Assembly (NCBI RefSeq): GCF_008370685.1
Contig: NZ_VTZU01000073.1
Span: forward strand, 1-32,700
Length of the DNA stretch: 32,700 nucleotides
Source: Aquimarina sp. RZ0
Lineage (GTDB): Bacteria > Bacteroidota > Bacteroidia > Flavobacteriales > Flavobacteriaceae
Direction of reading: 5' to 3'
A model generated the notes under the pieces. That model made no database searches. It was not told where the DNA came from and saw nothing but the letters and a program-made list of their open reading frames with translations. The position numbers and the translations under genes are program-made. Below are positions 7,375 to 14,910 of this stretch, piece after piece; within the stretch, counting starts at the first letter, position 1, and every line of letters begins with the position of its first letter.

Positions 7375-8505
7375 ATGCAACAAAATCTAATTCCATCTTT
7401 TGATACCTGGACTTCTATATTTTTATTGGTAAGTTCTTTTGGTTTTTTTTTAAGTATTGTACTATGCATTCATAAAAATGGCAGAAAGAATAATCTTCCT
7501 ATTATACTGCTAATTCTGGGGTTTTCTTTTGTCTTATTATATTATGTATTGATCTGGACTGGTTTTCGTTCGGTATATCCATATTTGTATTTTTTTGATA
7601 CGAGTTGGTATCTTGTATTTGGCCCACTACTATATCGCTATATTACCCGATTTTACAACCATACTTTTAGAGCACAGTGGTATCATTTTCTCCCATCTTT
7701 AGTGTGTTTTTTTATGAATGGGATATACTATATAAAAACACAAGGGCTTCAAAATAAAGAAATGTATACCGATGAATTTTTCTTGCATTTTTTGAGCGTT
7801 GTAAACAATCCATGGCTACCTGCTTTATCTTTTATCATTTATTTTATTACTGTAAAAGACTTTATTGCATTTCATAAAAGTGAAAAAAAATCCGAATATG
7901 AAGCTACCAGAAAAAAATGGACTACCCTTCTCTTACATCTATTTTCTGTTTTTTCACTGGCATATATAAGTTATTACATATTAGTGAAATTTTCTTTTTT
8001 TAGCATTCATTGGGATTATGCCATTTCTTTTTCTATGTCTATTGGTATGTATGCAATCGGATTTATGGTCTATAAAGAACCTTCTATTTTTAATGGAGAA
8101 TTATTATCCCATTTATTCATTAAGGAAACAGGTCATCCAGCATTCACTGATAAAACTACAGAAGAATTCTATACTAAACTTTTAAATCATATTACGACCA
8201 ACAAATCCTATCTGAATAATAACCTTAGATTAGTACAACTAGCAGATGAAGTGGGGTTTTCCAGCCATACACTGTCTAAAATAATTAACGAAAAGGCGCA
8301 TAAAAATTTTAATCAATTCATCAATGAATATCGATTGCAGGAAGCAGAAAAATTATTGCGGGAGCATACATCTCCCAGCATCAAAACAATATATTATGAA
8401 GTAGGTTTTAATAACAAAGCTACGTTTAACAATGCTTTCAAAAATAAGCATCATTGCACTCCATCAGCCTATAAAAGAAAATATCTACAGGTACAAGATC
8501 CCTAA
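7375..8505 (+). CDS. Membrane-anchored AraC-family transcriptional regulator
   Basis: The first 235 or so residues are a polytopic membrane domain with about seven hydrophobic segments (for example SIFLLVSSFGFFLSIVLCI, NLPIILLILGFSFVLLYYVL and the stretch near residue 220). The C-terminal 100 residues form an AraC double helix-turn-helix: LVQLADEVGFSSHTLSKIIN is the first recognition unit and IYYEVGFNNKATFNNAFK, with the TPSAYKRKY ending, the second. Such membrane AraC regulators are frequent in Bacteroidetes and are thought to sense an envelope signal directly; the ligand cannot be predicted. The gene follows a long intergenic region with repeated GAACTCATCT words. The next gene downstream encodes an FG-GAP/ASPIC T9SS protein, a possible target. 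Confidence 0.85.
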   Translation: MQQNLIPSFDTWTSIFLLVSSFGFFLSIVLCIHKNGRKNNLPIILLILGFSFVLLYYVLIWTGFRSVYPYLYFFDTSWYLVFGPLLYRYITRFYNHTFRAQWYHFLPSLVCFFMNGIYYIKTQGLQNKEMYTDEFFLHFLSVVNNPWLPALSFIIYFITVKDFIAFHKSEKKSEYEATRKKWTTLLLHLFSVFSLAYISYYILVKFSFFSIHWDYAISFSMSIGMYAIGFMVYKEPSIFNGELLSHLFIKETGHPAFTDKTTEEFYTKLLNHITTNKSYLNNNLRLVQLADEVGFSSHTLSKIINEKAHKNFNQFINEYRLQEAEKLLREHTSPSIKTIYYEVGFNNKATFNNAFKNKHHCTPSAYKRKYLQVQDP

Positions 8506-8566
8506 AAGTGGTAAAAAATTATAATTATAAACCACTTCTCATCTGGTTTTACAGAATTTTGATTTT

Positions 8567-8699
8567 GAAGTGATTTAAACTTTTTTGATCAGTTAAAATG
8601 TTTTGGCACGTCATAGCGGCGCAACGAACTAAGAAAAAGCCGAAAATTGAGTCAAAAAGAGCATTTTTTGGCGAATTGAAAAAAAGTTTAAACCGCTTC
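8567..8699. repeat. 133-bp element with 20-bp imperfect terminal inverted repeats
   Basis: The left end GAAGTGATTTAAACTTTTTT (8567-8586) and the reverse complement of the right end, GAAGCGGTTTAAACTTTTTT (8680-8699), match at 18 of 20 positions. Inside is the 45-base repeat shared with 4309-4353. A third related word, AAACCACTTC at 8529-8538, could pair with GAAGTGATTT at 8567-8576. The element occupies most of the gap between the AraC gene and the FG-GAP gene. It looks like a small non-autonomous mobile or folded repeat; no target-site duplication was seen. Confidence 0.65.
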
Positions 8700-8725
8700 T
8701 TTTATAAATCTTAAAACGCAATCAT

Positions 8726-10498
8726 ATGAGAACACTTCTATTGTTTTTTTGTTATTTTCTGACGTTCACGCTCTTTTCGCAAAATTTCACGTTAGTAAAA
8801 GATTCCATTAACCCTATTGTTTCTGAACCTACTATTTCCGGCACTTATTTTGGCACAGCCTGGACAGACATTGATAATGACAATTTGTTAGATTTATTTT
8901 ATGCCGGATCTATCTATAGAAATCTTGGTAGTGGAAATTTTGAAATAGCGGATACAGGTATAGTAATACCAGCAGCAACATCACTAAACAGTTGTAGCTG
9001 GGCAGATTATGAAAACGATGGCGATTTGGATTTAATTTACTCGCGATTTAGTACTCCCGCCACCCTACAAACAAGAATGTATAGTAATAATGGTGCTGGT
9101 AAGTTTATTGAGAAGAATACTATTTTAAACACTATTAATTCTGCAACCTGGAGTGTACAATGGTGTGATTACAATAATGATAGTAATCTCGATTTTATTC
9201 TCACCTTTGCGGATTTGTTTCTTGGTGCTAATAATCATTTTCCGAATCGTTTATATAGAGGAAACAGTGATGGTACGTTTACAGAAGTAGTAGAAGATTA
9301 TGAATTTCTTACCAAACTTGCTCCCTATACTGTTTCTAATTGGGTAGACTACGATGCTGATGGAGATACTGACCTGTTTATTGCAAGCGGTCCTGCGGCT
9401 GGTCCTACAGGAATTGCTCCTGATTTCATCTATAAAAATTTACAGGTTGAGACTGGAAATGAAGGATTCCAAAAGTTAACAAGTACAGAGCTTTCGTTTG
9501 CAGAAGAACTTCAGGATGGGCAGTGCTACAATGCTATTGATTATGATAACGATGGCGATCTGGATATTTGCTTAACTAATTATTCCGGAACAGAAAACAA
9601 GTTTTATGTAAATAATAATGGTACCTATATAAAAACCAATACTCCATTCACACAAAATAATACCAGTAACTTGTCCAATGCTTGGGGAGACTTTGATAAC
9701 GATGGTGATCTGGATCTTATTATTACAGCCTCGAGCACAACGGGTAGTGGATATTTTATCAATAACGGAAATGGCACTTTTACAGAAAGTGGTTCTAATC
9801 TTATTAATGCTGCTACCTCTGGTAGTTCTACAGGGGTCACTATAGGTGATTATGATAATGATGGTGATCTGGATTTCTTTGTAGTAGGTCTTGGTATAAA
9901 AGGTCTTTTTAGGAATGATCTCACTAGTAAGAATCATTTTGTGAATATCAAATTGACTGGCACCTCATCTAATAAAGCTGGATTGGGAGCCAGATTGGAA
10001 GTAAAAGCAAGAATTAATGGTAAAACGATCATTCAGAAAAGAGAAATTTCTGCCTCTAATACTTTTATGGGACATAATAGCTTGCGAGTACATTTTGGCT
10101 TGGGAAACGCCAATCGCATCGAAAAATTAACTGTCTATTGGCCTTCTGCAACGATAGATACATTCACTAACCTACGTATAAATCAATTTTATACCATCGA
10201 AGAAGGGAAACCACTCCCAAATCAGCCGATCAAAAAAAAAGTAAATAGTATTGATCCTTCTATTATTTTATACCCAAATCCATTAAATAATACAGTACAA
10301 CTTGCCATAAGCAATATAATGACTACTAAAATTATATCTATTAAAATATCAAACTCAATTGGTCAAATAGTTTTAGAAGATACCTTTAAATATAATAGAG
10401 AAATTATCATAGATACTTCAAAATTATCTTCGGGAAATTATATAGTCCATATAGAAACAGGAACAAAAACTTTTATAAAACAGTTGGTGATTCAATAA
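8726..10498 (+). CDS. FG-GAP/VCBS-repeat protein with ASPIC/UnbV domain and T9SS sorting domain
   Basis: The 590-residue protein has a signal peptide (LLLFFCYFLTFTLFSQ, about residues 4-19). Residues 45-395 carry a series of FG-GAP/VCBS blades, each marked by a calcium-binding loop such as WADYENDGDLD, DYDADGDTD, DYDNDGDLD and WGDFDNDGDLD, at least six in all, predicting a beta-propeller. Residues about 400-495 match the ASPIC/UnbV domain (GLGARLEVKA, HFGLGNANRIEKLTVYWPS). The last 75 residues are a type A T9SS sorting domain (ILYPNPLNN ... LSSGNYIVHI ... KQLVIQ), so the protein is exported across the outer membrane and probably attached to the surface. The ligand is unknown. It lies 220 bases after the membrane AraC regulator, on the same strand. 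Confidence 0.9.
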   Translation: MRTLLLFFCYFLTFTLFSQNFTLVKDSINPIVSEPTISGTYFGTAWTDIDNDNLLDLFYAGSIYRNLGSGNFEIADTGIVIPAATSLNSCSWADYENDGDLDLIYSRFSTPATLQTRMYSNNGAGKFIEKNTILNTINSATWSVQWCDYNNDSNLDFILTFADLFLGANNHFPNRLYRGNSDGTFTEVVEDYEFLTKLAPYTVSNWVDYDADGDTDLFIASGPAAGPTGIAPDFIYKNLQVETGNEGFQKLTSTELSFAEELQDGQCYNAIDYDNDGDLDICLTNYSGTENKFYVNNNGTYIKTNTPFTQNNTSNLSNAWGDFDNDGDLDLIITASSTTGSGYFINNGNGTFTESGSNLINAATSGSSTGVTIGDYDNDGDLDFFVVGLGIKGLFRNDLTSKNHFVNIKLTGTSSNKAGLGARLEVKARINGKTIIQKREISASNTFMGHNSLRVHFGLGNANRIEKLTVYWPSATIDTFTNLRINQFYTIEEGKPLPNQPIKKKVNSIDPSIILYPNPLNNTVQLAISNIMTTKIISIKISNSIGQIVLEDTFKYNREIIIDTSKLSSGNYIVHIETGTKTFIKQLVIQ

Positions 10499-10514
10499 CA
10501 TGTTTTATCCAAAG

Positions 10515-10714
10515 AAAAAAGGCAAGTCTGTAATAATACGATTTATAATTAAAAATTTCGCATATTCATCGTTTCTTTTTCCTTTCTACTTCGTTTAAAA
10601 AATAAACCGTAGCTATAGCTATGCTTGTTTTTTTTGCCTTGCATAAAGAAAAAATAATTCAATGAATTTATACGAATTTTTTAATCACAAATCGTATAAG
10701 ACTTGCCTTTTTTT
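10515..10714. repeat. 200-bp imperfect palindromic intergenic element
   Basis: The left arm starts AAAAAAGGCAAGTCT (from 10515) and the right arm ends with its complement AGACTTGCCTTTTTT (to 10714). Inward, the arms keep matching through TACGATTT, ATTAAAAA and TTCG blocks with small insertions. The centre is a TAGCTATAGCTA palindrome at 10610-10621. The element fills the gap between two convergent genes. As RNA it would form one long hairpin with G/C-containing ends followed by a T run in both directions, so it could end transcription from both sides. It may also be a dispersed MITE-like element. Confidence 0.75.
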
Positions 10715-10741
10715 AATTTTTAATTATAAAATCTTTTTTTC

Positions 10742-11455
10742 CTAATCACTAGATAGTATACTAAGTATATACCAGAATAATAGCATTAGAGACGCGAATA
10801 ATCCTAATGACGCTCCAACATACTGATCTTCTGAATATTTATGCACCATATTAGAAGTCTGATATAATATCGAACCAGAAGCCAAAATCACCATTCCGGC
10901 ACTAAACCAAAGTCCTAAATCAAATCCAAAAATCATTCCTGCTATAATCAATCCAATCGCAATAAAAAAACCGATAGTAAGCATTGATTTAAGAAAAGAG
11001 AAATCTTTTTTGGTTATTAACACCACTGCCGATAAGCCTGTAAACAATGACAGCGTTAAGATTACTGCTTGATATAAAATATTAGTCTCTCCTGTGACCG
11101 CATTTTCAGAAATTATCATTGCCATCCCTATCAAAGGAATAAAAATAAAAGCTTCGGCTATTACATACAGAAGAAGTCCCAAATATTGTTGATTAATATT
11201 ATGATTCTTATGTGCCATTTTTTCGGCATAATTAGTAACTAGCATAAAACCACCCAGCATAATCAACCATCTCCATCCCTGTGTCATAGAAAAGGCAAAA
11301 TTTACTAAAGGTTCTATCCGAAAAAACACCCATTCTACAATCACAAATAGCAGTACTGCCATCGCTAGGTGTGTATATGTTTTTTTATAAAAAGCTACTC
11401 TTTTGTCATCGGTGAGTGAACTTACCACTGGTGCTACTTGATGAAATTCTTCCAT
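10742..11455 (-). CDS. Bax inhibitor-1/YccA-family (TMBIM) membrane protein
   Basis: The 237-residue protein has seven hydrophobic helices after a short hydrophilic N-terminus (about residues 1-25): HLAMAVLLFVIVEWVFF, WRWLIMLGGFMLV, a pair containing LLLYVIAEAFIFIPLIGM, ILTLSLFTGLSAVVL, MLTIGFFIAIGLIIAG, WFSAGMVILASGSILYQ and a final segment ending FWYILSIL. Length, topology and the segment with ILYQTSNMVHKY match the bacterial Bax inhibitor-1/YccA (UPF0005) family, inner-membrane proteins implicated in pH-gated calcium leak and membrane-protein quality control. The acidic aspartate pair of the BsYetJ pore is not obvious here: the C-terminus is SSD. It lies 54 bases downstream of the MtfA-like peptidase gene on the same strand, so the two may share a transcript. 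Confidence 0.88.
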   Translation of the reverse strand: MEEFHQVAPVVSSLTDDKRVAFYKKTYTHLAMAVLLFVIVEWVFFRIEPLVNFAFSMTQGWRWLIMLGGFMLVTNYAEKMAHKNHNINQQYLGLLLYVIAEAFIFIPLIGMAMIISENAVTGETNILYQAVILTLSLFTGLSAVVLITKKDFSFLKSMLTIGFFIAIGLIIAGMIFGFDLGLWFSAGMVILASGSILYQTSNMVHKYSEDQYVGASLGLFASLMLLFWYILSILSSD

Positions 11456-11509
11456 GTTCCTATTTAATATTGTTTGGTGAGATAAATATAATCTAATATC
11501 CCTTATTTT

Positions 11510-12370
11510 TTATTCAAAATATCTAAAATTTAACATCTGCTCTACATACCCATATATATTAGGAAATTGCTCCTTGAGCTTGTCTGGAGACTCCATAAAA
11601 ACCTCGACCAGCACGGCTATAAATTCAAATTTATCAGTAAAGGCATATTCTCTAAGGATCTTGGTTTCGATAATTTTATTACGAAGATCCACAGAAGACA
11701 AGTATTGTTCTAGTTCTAAAAAAGTATCATAAAAAATTTCGGAGCTTATATTATTGCTTTTTAACGCGCTGTAATGAATTGCATGTGTTATTTCGTGTAT
11801 TCCAAGATTTATTCCATCTTCCTGATGCTGATTACCAATAGTAAAATGTTCCCAGGATAAGACTAATGCCCTGGATCTGGGATTAAACTCTCCATTATTT
11901 TGTGTTTTATTAAGAATTGAATAATAGGAAGAAGGATATAAGATTATAGTATTTACATACTCCAACAAATAATTGCGCATCCCAAAGGTTAATTGGATAA
12001 CCATCATCGTAATTTGCATACGTTTGTCATCATCAACCACCAAACCTTCTCTACCGACAAATTTTGTAGTTGCCAAAAATTTTACAACGCGATGTTCAAA
12101 ATAACGTTTTCTTTTTTTATCCAAATGAGTATAAAGGCTATTGGTTTCTAACAAAGACCGTAATTGTGGAGGTAATCTTTTGATAATAGGGTAAAAATGT
12201 ACAAAAAAAGGTTTCTTGTAAAATTTCACATAAATCGTTTCTAAATATCTGGATACATAATATATACATATAGAAACTATACCTATAAACAAAAGAATCC
12301 CAAGAGATTTTGGAATCCCAGGTTCTGGCTGTTCCTGAAAGAGTACTACGTATAAATAAAAGTAATTCAA
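11510..12370 (-). CDS. MtfA-like zinc metallopeptidase (peptidase family M90) with N-terminal membrane anchor
   Basis: The 286-residue protein has one hydrophobic segment at about residues 22-40, placing the catalytic domain at the inner membrane. The catalytic domain resembles the MtfA/M90 family: RYFEHRVVKFLA near 90-100, a strand-helix core, the zinc motif HEITH at 192-196, and DKFEFIAVLVEVFMESP at 247-262, which supplies the third ligand (Glu249 or Glu256). E. coli MtfA is soluble and acts on the Mlc repressor; this one has an added anchor, so its partner may differ. The only available start is a TTG at 12370, because an in-frame stop lies five codons upstream and there is no early ATG. 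It precedes the Bax-inhibitor-like gene. Confidence 0.82.
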   Translation of the reverse strand: MNYFYLYVVLFQEQPEPGIPKSLGILLFIGIVSICIYYVSRYLETIYVKFYKKPFFVHFYPIIKRLPPQLRSLLETNSLYTHLDKKRKRYFEHRVVKFLATTKFVGREGLVVDDDKRMQITMMVIQLTFGMRNYLLEYVNTIILYPSSYYSILNKTQNNGEFNPRSRALVLSWEHFTIGNQHQEDGINLGIHEITHAIHYSALKSNNISSEIFYDTFLELEQYLSSVDLRNKIIETKILREYAFTDKFEFIAVLVEVFMESPDKLKEQFPNIYGYVEQMLNFRYFE

Positions 12371-12487
12371 ATGGGCTAAGTAGGTTTACAGGTTACAAAA
12401 TAACCTTTTTGAAATAAAACTTTGTTAAAACAATTAATAAAACGCTAATCCTATCTATATAGTATCAAAAATGACAGCTATATCTTA

Positions 12488-13873
12488 CTAATTCGTAATA
12501 CTAACTCCTACAGCCTTGATATCCTTAAAACCTCCAGCGATGTCTACAACATTATGTATGCCTCTACTTTTTAGGATAGAGGCGGCAATTACAGAACGAT
12601 ACCCTCCTGCACAATGCACATAAAAAGTTTCTTCTTCTGGGAATTCTGTAAAATGCTTATTAATAAAATCCAGCGGTGTATTATGAGCATTTATAATATG
12701 TGCTGCTGCATATTCTATTTCTTTTCTTACATCAAAAATCTGAACATTTCTGGTAAGTCTATTTTTAAAAGTTTCTGCTGTAATAGATGTCAAGATATCA
12801 TATACCCTATTATCCTGCTCCCAGGTTTTAAAACCTCCATCCAGACATCCCAACGTATTATCGAATCCCACTCTGGAAAGTCTAGTTACCGTTTCTTCTT
12901 CTCTACCGTCTGGTGTTACCAGCAATATAGGCTGTAGAACATCACCTATCAGTGATCCTACCCAAGGTGCAAAACTCCCATCCAAGCCAATAAAAATAGA
13001 GCGTGGAATATGTCCTTGGATAAATTCGCTTTGATGTCGCACATCTAAGATAACTGCTCCTGTCTCATTTGCCAGAATTTCGAATTCTGCAGGTGAAAGC
13101 TTTCGAGTTCCCTGATTCAAAACTTTCTGAATATCTTCATATCCTTCTTTATTCATTTTTACATTTAGAGGAAAATAAGACGGTGGTGGCATCAAACCTT
13201 CGGTTACTTCTTTCACAAATTCTTCTTTGGTCATATCTGCTCTCAAAGCATAATTTGTTTGCTTTTGAATCCCAAGTGTACCGATTGTTTCTTTACTCAT
13301 ATTCTTACCACACGCAGAACCAGCTCCGTGTGCAGGGTATACAATCACATCATCTTGCAGAGGCATGATTTTGTTTCGTAAACTATCATATAACATCCCT
13401 GCTAATTGATCCTGAGTCATATTTGCTGCTTTTTGAGATAGATCGGGTCTCCCAACATCTCCCAAAAACAAGGTATCTCCACTAAAAATTGCATGATTTT
13501 TGCCTTGTGCATCTTTTAACAAATAGCTTGTACTCTCTAACGTATGCCCAGGTGTATGAAGCGCTACAATTGTGATAGCACCCAGCTTAAATTCCTGACC
13601 ATCTTCTGCGATAATCGCATTAAAAGAAGTTTGTGCCTGCGGGCCATATATAATAGGCGCTCCAGTTTCTTTGGAAAGCGTAATATGACCGCTTACAAAA
13701 TCTGCATGGAAGTGAGTTTCAAATATGTATTTAACAACAGCTTTATCTTCTGTTACTTTTTCTATATAAGGCTTAATTTCTCTTAGTGGATCAATAATTG
13801 CTACTTCTCCTCCACTCTCTATATAATATGTGCCTTGAGACAGGCAACCGGTGTATATTTGTTCAATTCTCAT
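12488..13873 (-). CDS. CstB-like persulfide dioxygenase-rhodanese fusion
   Basis: Residues 1-225 (from the ATG at 13873) are a metallo-beta-lactamase-fold persulfide dioxygenase with THFHADFVSGH (His54, His56, Asp58, His63), HTPGHTLES (His110), FSGDTLFLGDVGRPD (Asp133) and YPAHGAGS (His182). Two rhodanese domains follow. The first (about 255-355) keeps DVRHQSEFIQGHIP but has TPDGRE where the catalytic Cys loop should be, so it is degenerate. The second (about 370-460) has the active loop CAGGYR with Cys421. This three-domain plan is that of CstB, which oxidises glutathione or low-molecular-weight persulfides and transfers sulfane sulfur to sulfite. A TTG four codons upstream could also serve as start, but the ATG is preferred. 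A bacillithiol persulfide substrate would fit the ypdA gene nearby. Confidence 0.88.
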   Translation of the reverse strand: MRIEQIYTGCLSQGTYYIESGGEVAIIDPLREIKPYIEKVTEDKAVVKYIFETHFHADFVSGHITLSKETGAPIIYGPQAQTSFNAIIAEDGQEFKLGAITIVALHTPGHTLESTSYLLKDAQGKNHAIFSGDTLFLGDVGRPDLSQKAANMTQDQLAGMLYDSLRNKIMPLQDDVIVYPAHGAGSACGKNMSKETIGTLGIQKQTNYALRADMTKEEFVKEVTEGLMPPPSYFPLNVKMNKEGYEDIQKVLNQGTRKLSPAEFEILANETGAVILDVRHQSEFIQGHIPRSIFIGLDGSFAPWVGSLIGDVLQPILLVTPDGREEETVTRLSRVGFDNTLGCLDGGFKTWEQDNRVYDILTSITAETFKNRLTRNVQIFDVRKEIEYAAAHIINAHNTPLDFINKHFTEFPEEETFYVHCAGGYRSVIAASILKSRGIHNVVDIAGGFKDIKAVGVSITN

Positions 13874-14290
13874 TAGTAAGCTCAATTAATAGCGATTAAT
13901 TACTCAAAGGTATGACTAATTAAAAATCTTGCAAAAAACAACTGCTTATATCTTCATAATAGTATCTTATTATTTTCCTAAAATCTGATGCCAGACCTAA
14001 TCAGCACAATTTTAATAACCGATTCAGTTCTGAAATAAGAAAAAACGCACCATAAAGAAAACTACATCAAGCAAGAATATGAAGCTTTTATTTGAAAAAA
14101 ACATTCCGAATTAGAAGTTGGCCTCTGAGCATTTAAATCTAAAACATCCGGTAAAGCCTTAAAAAACAATGATTTTATCGTTCTATATTGTTAAAAACAG
14201 TTAAAATAGTACCTTTTTATACATAGTACTGTAACAAAATTCAAGTCCATACGTCTTGTAGGTATATATCAATTTTAAAAAACATATACA
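13874..14290. other. Intergenic region with a degenerate copy of a downstream repeat
   Basis: These 417 bases lie between the divergent CstB-like gene and the first microprotein gene. No ORF above about a dozen codons is convincing. The stretch 14127-14160 (TGAGCATTTAAATCT, then CATCCGGTAAAGCC) resembles 14550-14587 (GAGGCATTTAAATCT, then CATCGAGTAAAAC), which follows the second microprotein gene. This suggests a duplicated unit whose first copy has decayed. Confidence 0.45.
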
Positions 14291-14377
14291 ATGAGAACTT
14301 TAGACAACAATCAAATCACAAGAAAACTAAAGGAAACCAAAGGAAATATCTGGAATTCTAAAAGACGGTATAGATAA
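14291..14377 (+). CDS. Basic 28-aa microprotein, copy 1
   Basis: An ATG-to-TAA frame of 28 codons begins MRTLDNNQITRKLK and ends NSKRRYR. It carries nine basic and two acidic residues, one Trp (residue 21) and no Cys, and has no signal or membrane segment. Evidence that it is translated comes from the near-identical second copy at 14434-14520: of nine base differences over 29 codons, eight are synonymous and the ninth is Arg to Lys at residue 11, with the stop conserved. The flanking sequences are not conserved to the same degree. No known family was recognised. The cationic C-terminus KRRYR suggests nucleic-acid or membrane-surface binding, or a processed peptide; all of that is inference. 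The gene starts a plus-strand cluster that ends at the terminator at 14801-14828. Confidence 0.7.
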   Translation: MRTLDNNQITRKLKETKGNIWNSKRRYR

Positions 14378-14433
14378 TTTATTCGTCCTAACAAAAAACA
14401 CTTTATACAATTAATTTAAAAAAATAAAAAATC

Positions 14434-14520
14434 ATGAGAACTTTAGACAATAATCAGATTACCAAAAAATTAAAGGAAACCAAGGGAAATATCTGGAATT
14501 CTAAAAGGCGCTATAGATAA
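14434..14520 (+). CDS. Basic 28-aa microprotein, copy 2
   Basis: This is the tandem paralog of the gene at 14291-14377, starting 56 bases after its stop. The product differs only by Lys instead of Arg at residue 11, while eight codons changed silently (codons 6, 8, 9, 10, 13, 17, 25 and 26). Both copies have an A-rich stretch just before the ATG (TTTAAAAAA-type), as is common for Bacteroidetes start regions. After its stop comes a CCTCG/CGAGG hairpin and a second hairpin at 14565-14577. The excess of synonymous change argues for selection on the peptide sequence since the duplication. Function unknown. Confidence 0.7.
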   Translation: MRTLDNNQITKKLKETKGNIWNSKRRYR

Positions 14521-14534
14521 TAGTAAGTGAACTA

Positions 14535-14577
14535 CCTCGGGGCAAGCACACGAGGCATTTAAATCTCGATCATCGAG
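14535..14577. repeat. Double-hairpin repeat between microprotein genes
   Basis: Two inverted repeats are adjacent: CCTCG (14535-14539) with CGAGG (14551-14555) around an 11-base loop, and CTCGAT (14565-14570) with ATCGAG (14572-14577). The block GCATTTAAATCT between them also occurs at 14129-14140. The arrangement recalls REP/RAYT-type or IS200/IS605-end hairpins, but no transposase gene is near. Confidence 0.5.
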
Positions 14578-14609
14578 TAAAACTTCATCAATCAAAAAAA
14601 ATAATCATT

Positions 14610-14756
14610 ATGAAAACTATAAAATCGATCAAAAGAAGATTAAAAAATGTAACTCGCAGACAGTATTCTTTACTAGATAAAACAATCAGTTTACATTCTT
14701 GCGAAGATATTATTTTGCTAAACACAAGACGCTACGCCTATAATGTAGAACGATAA
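14610..14756 (+). CDS. Basic 48-aa microprotein, possible relative of the 28-aa pair
   Basis: The 48-codon frame starts MKTIKSIKRRLKNVTRRQY and ends NTRRYAYNVER. It has twelve basic and four acidic residues and a single Cys at position 31. The first dozen residues echo the 28-aa peptides (M-K/R-T-I/L, then K/R-R/K-LK), and NTRRY echoes their NSKRRY ending. It lies 89 bases after the second 28-aa gene on the same strand, before the bidirectional terminator. No signal peptide, transmembrane helix or known domain is visible. Unlike the 28-aa pair it has no second copy here to test coding, so the call rests on the shared motifs, position and a reasonable start region. Confidence 0.5.
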   Translation: MKTIKSIKRRLKNVTRRQYSLLDKTISLHSCEDIILLNTRRYAYNVER

Positions 14757-14800
14757 GTAATTTAATTTTCAAAACAAACTAACCTTTCTGAGCTATAAAA

Positions 14801-14828
14801 AATAACCTGTATTTTACTACAGGTTATT
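14801..14828. terminator. Bidirectional intrinsic terminator
   Basis: AATAACCTGTA (14801-14811) pairs perfectly with TACAGGTTATT (14818-14828) across a six-base loop, giving an 11-bp stem. On the minus strand it is followed by TTTTATAG; on the plus strand by an AT-rich run. It separates the plus-strand microprotein cluster from the convergent minus-strand GT2 gene. Confidence 0.8.
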
Positions 14829-14910
14829 ATACGTTTATTATATATTAGTTCTAAAATCAATTATTATGGCTATGCATCTCAGGAATCTACTTCTAGTAGA
14901 ATACTTGTAA

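Noticed and set aside
9572..9937. Minus-strand 121-codon frame within the FG-GAP gene
   Set aside because: It is antisense to calcium-loop repeats, with repetitive Ile/Thr composition; the sense protein has clear domains.
12390..12406. AGGTTA-CAAAA-TAACCT followed by TTTTT, terminator-like on the plus strand
   Set aside because: No plus-strand gene ends here; the arms are only six bases. It may be part of the leader of the minus-strand peptidase gene but nothing further supports it.
13874..13885. TTG start for the persulfide dioxygenase gene, four codons upstream
   Set aside because: The ATG at 13873 gives MRIEQIYTG, the usual N-terminus of such enzymes; the extension adds nothing recognisable.
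14080..14115. 11-codon ATG frame before the degenerate repeat, as a possible remnant of another microprotein gene
   Set aside because: It is too short and shares no clear residues with the 28-aa or 48-aa peptides.
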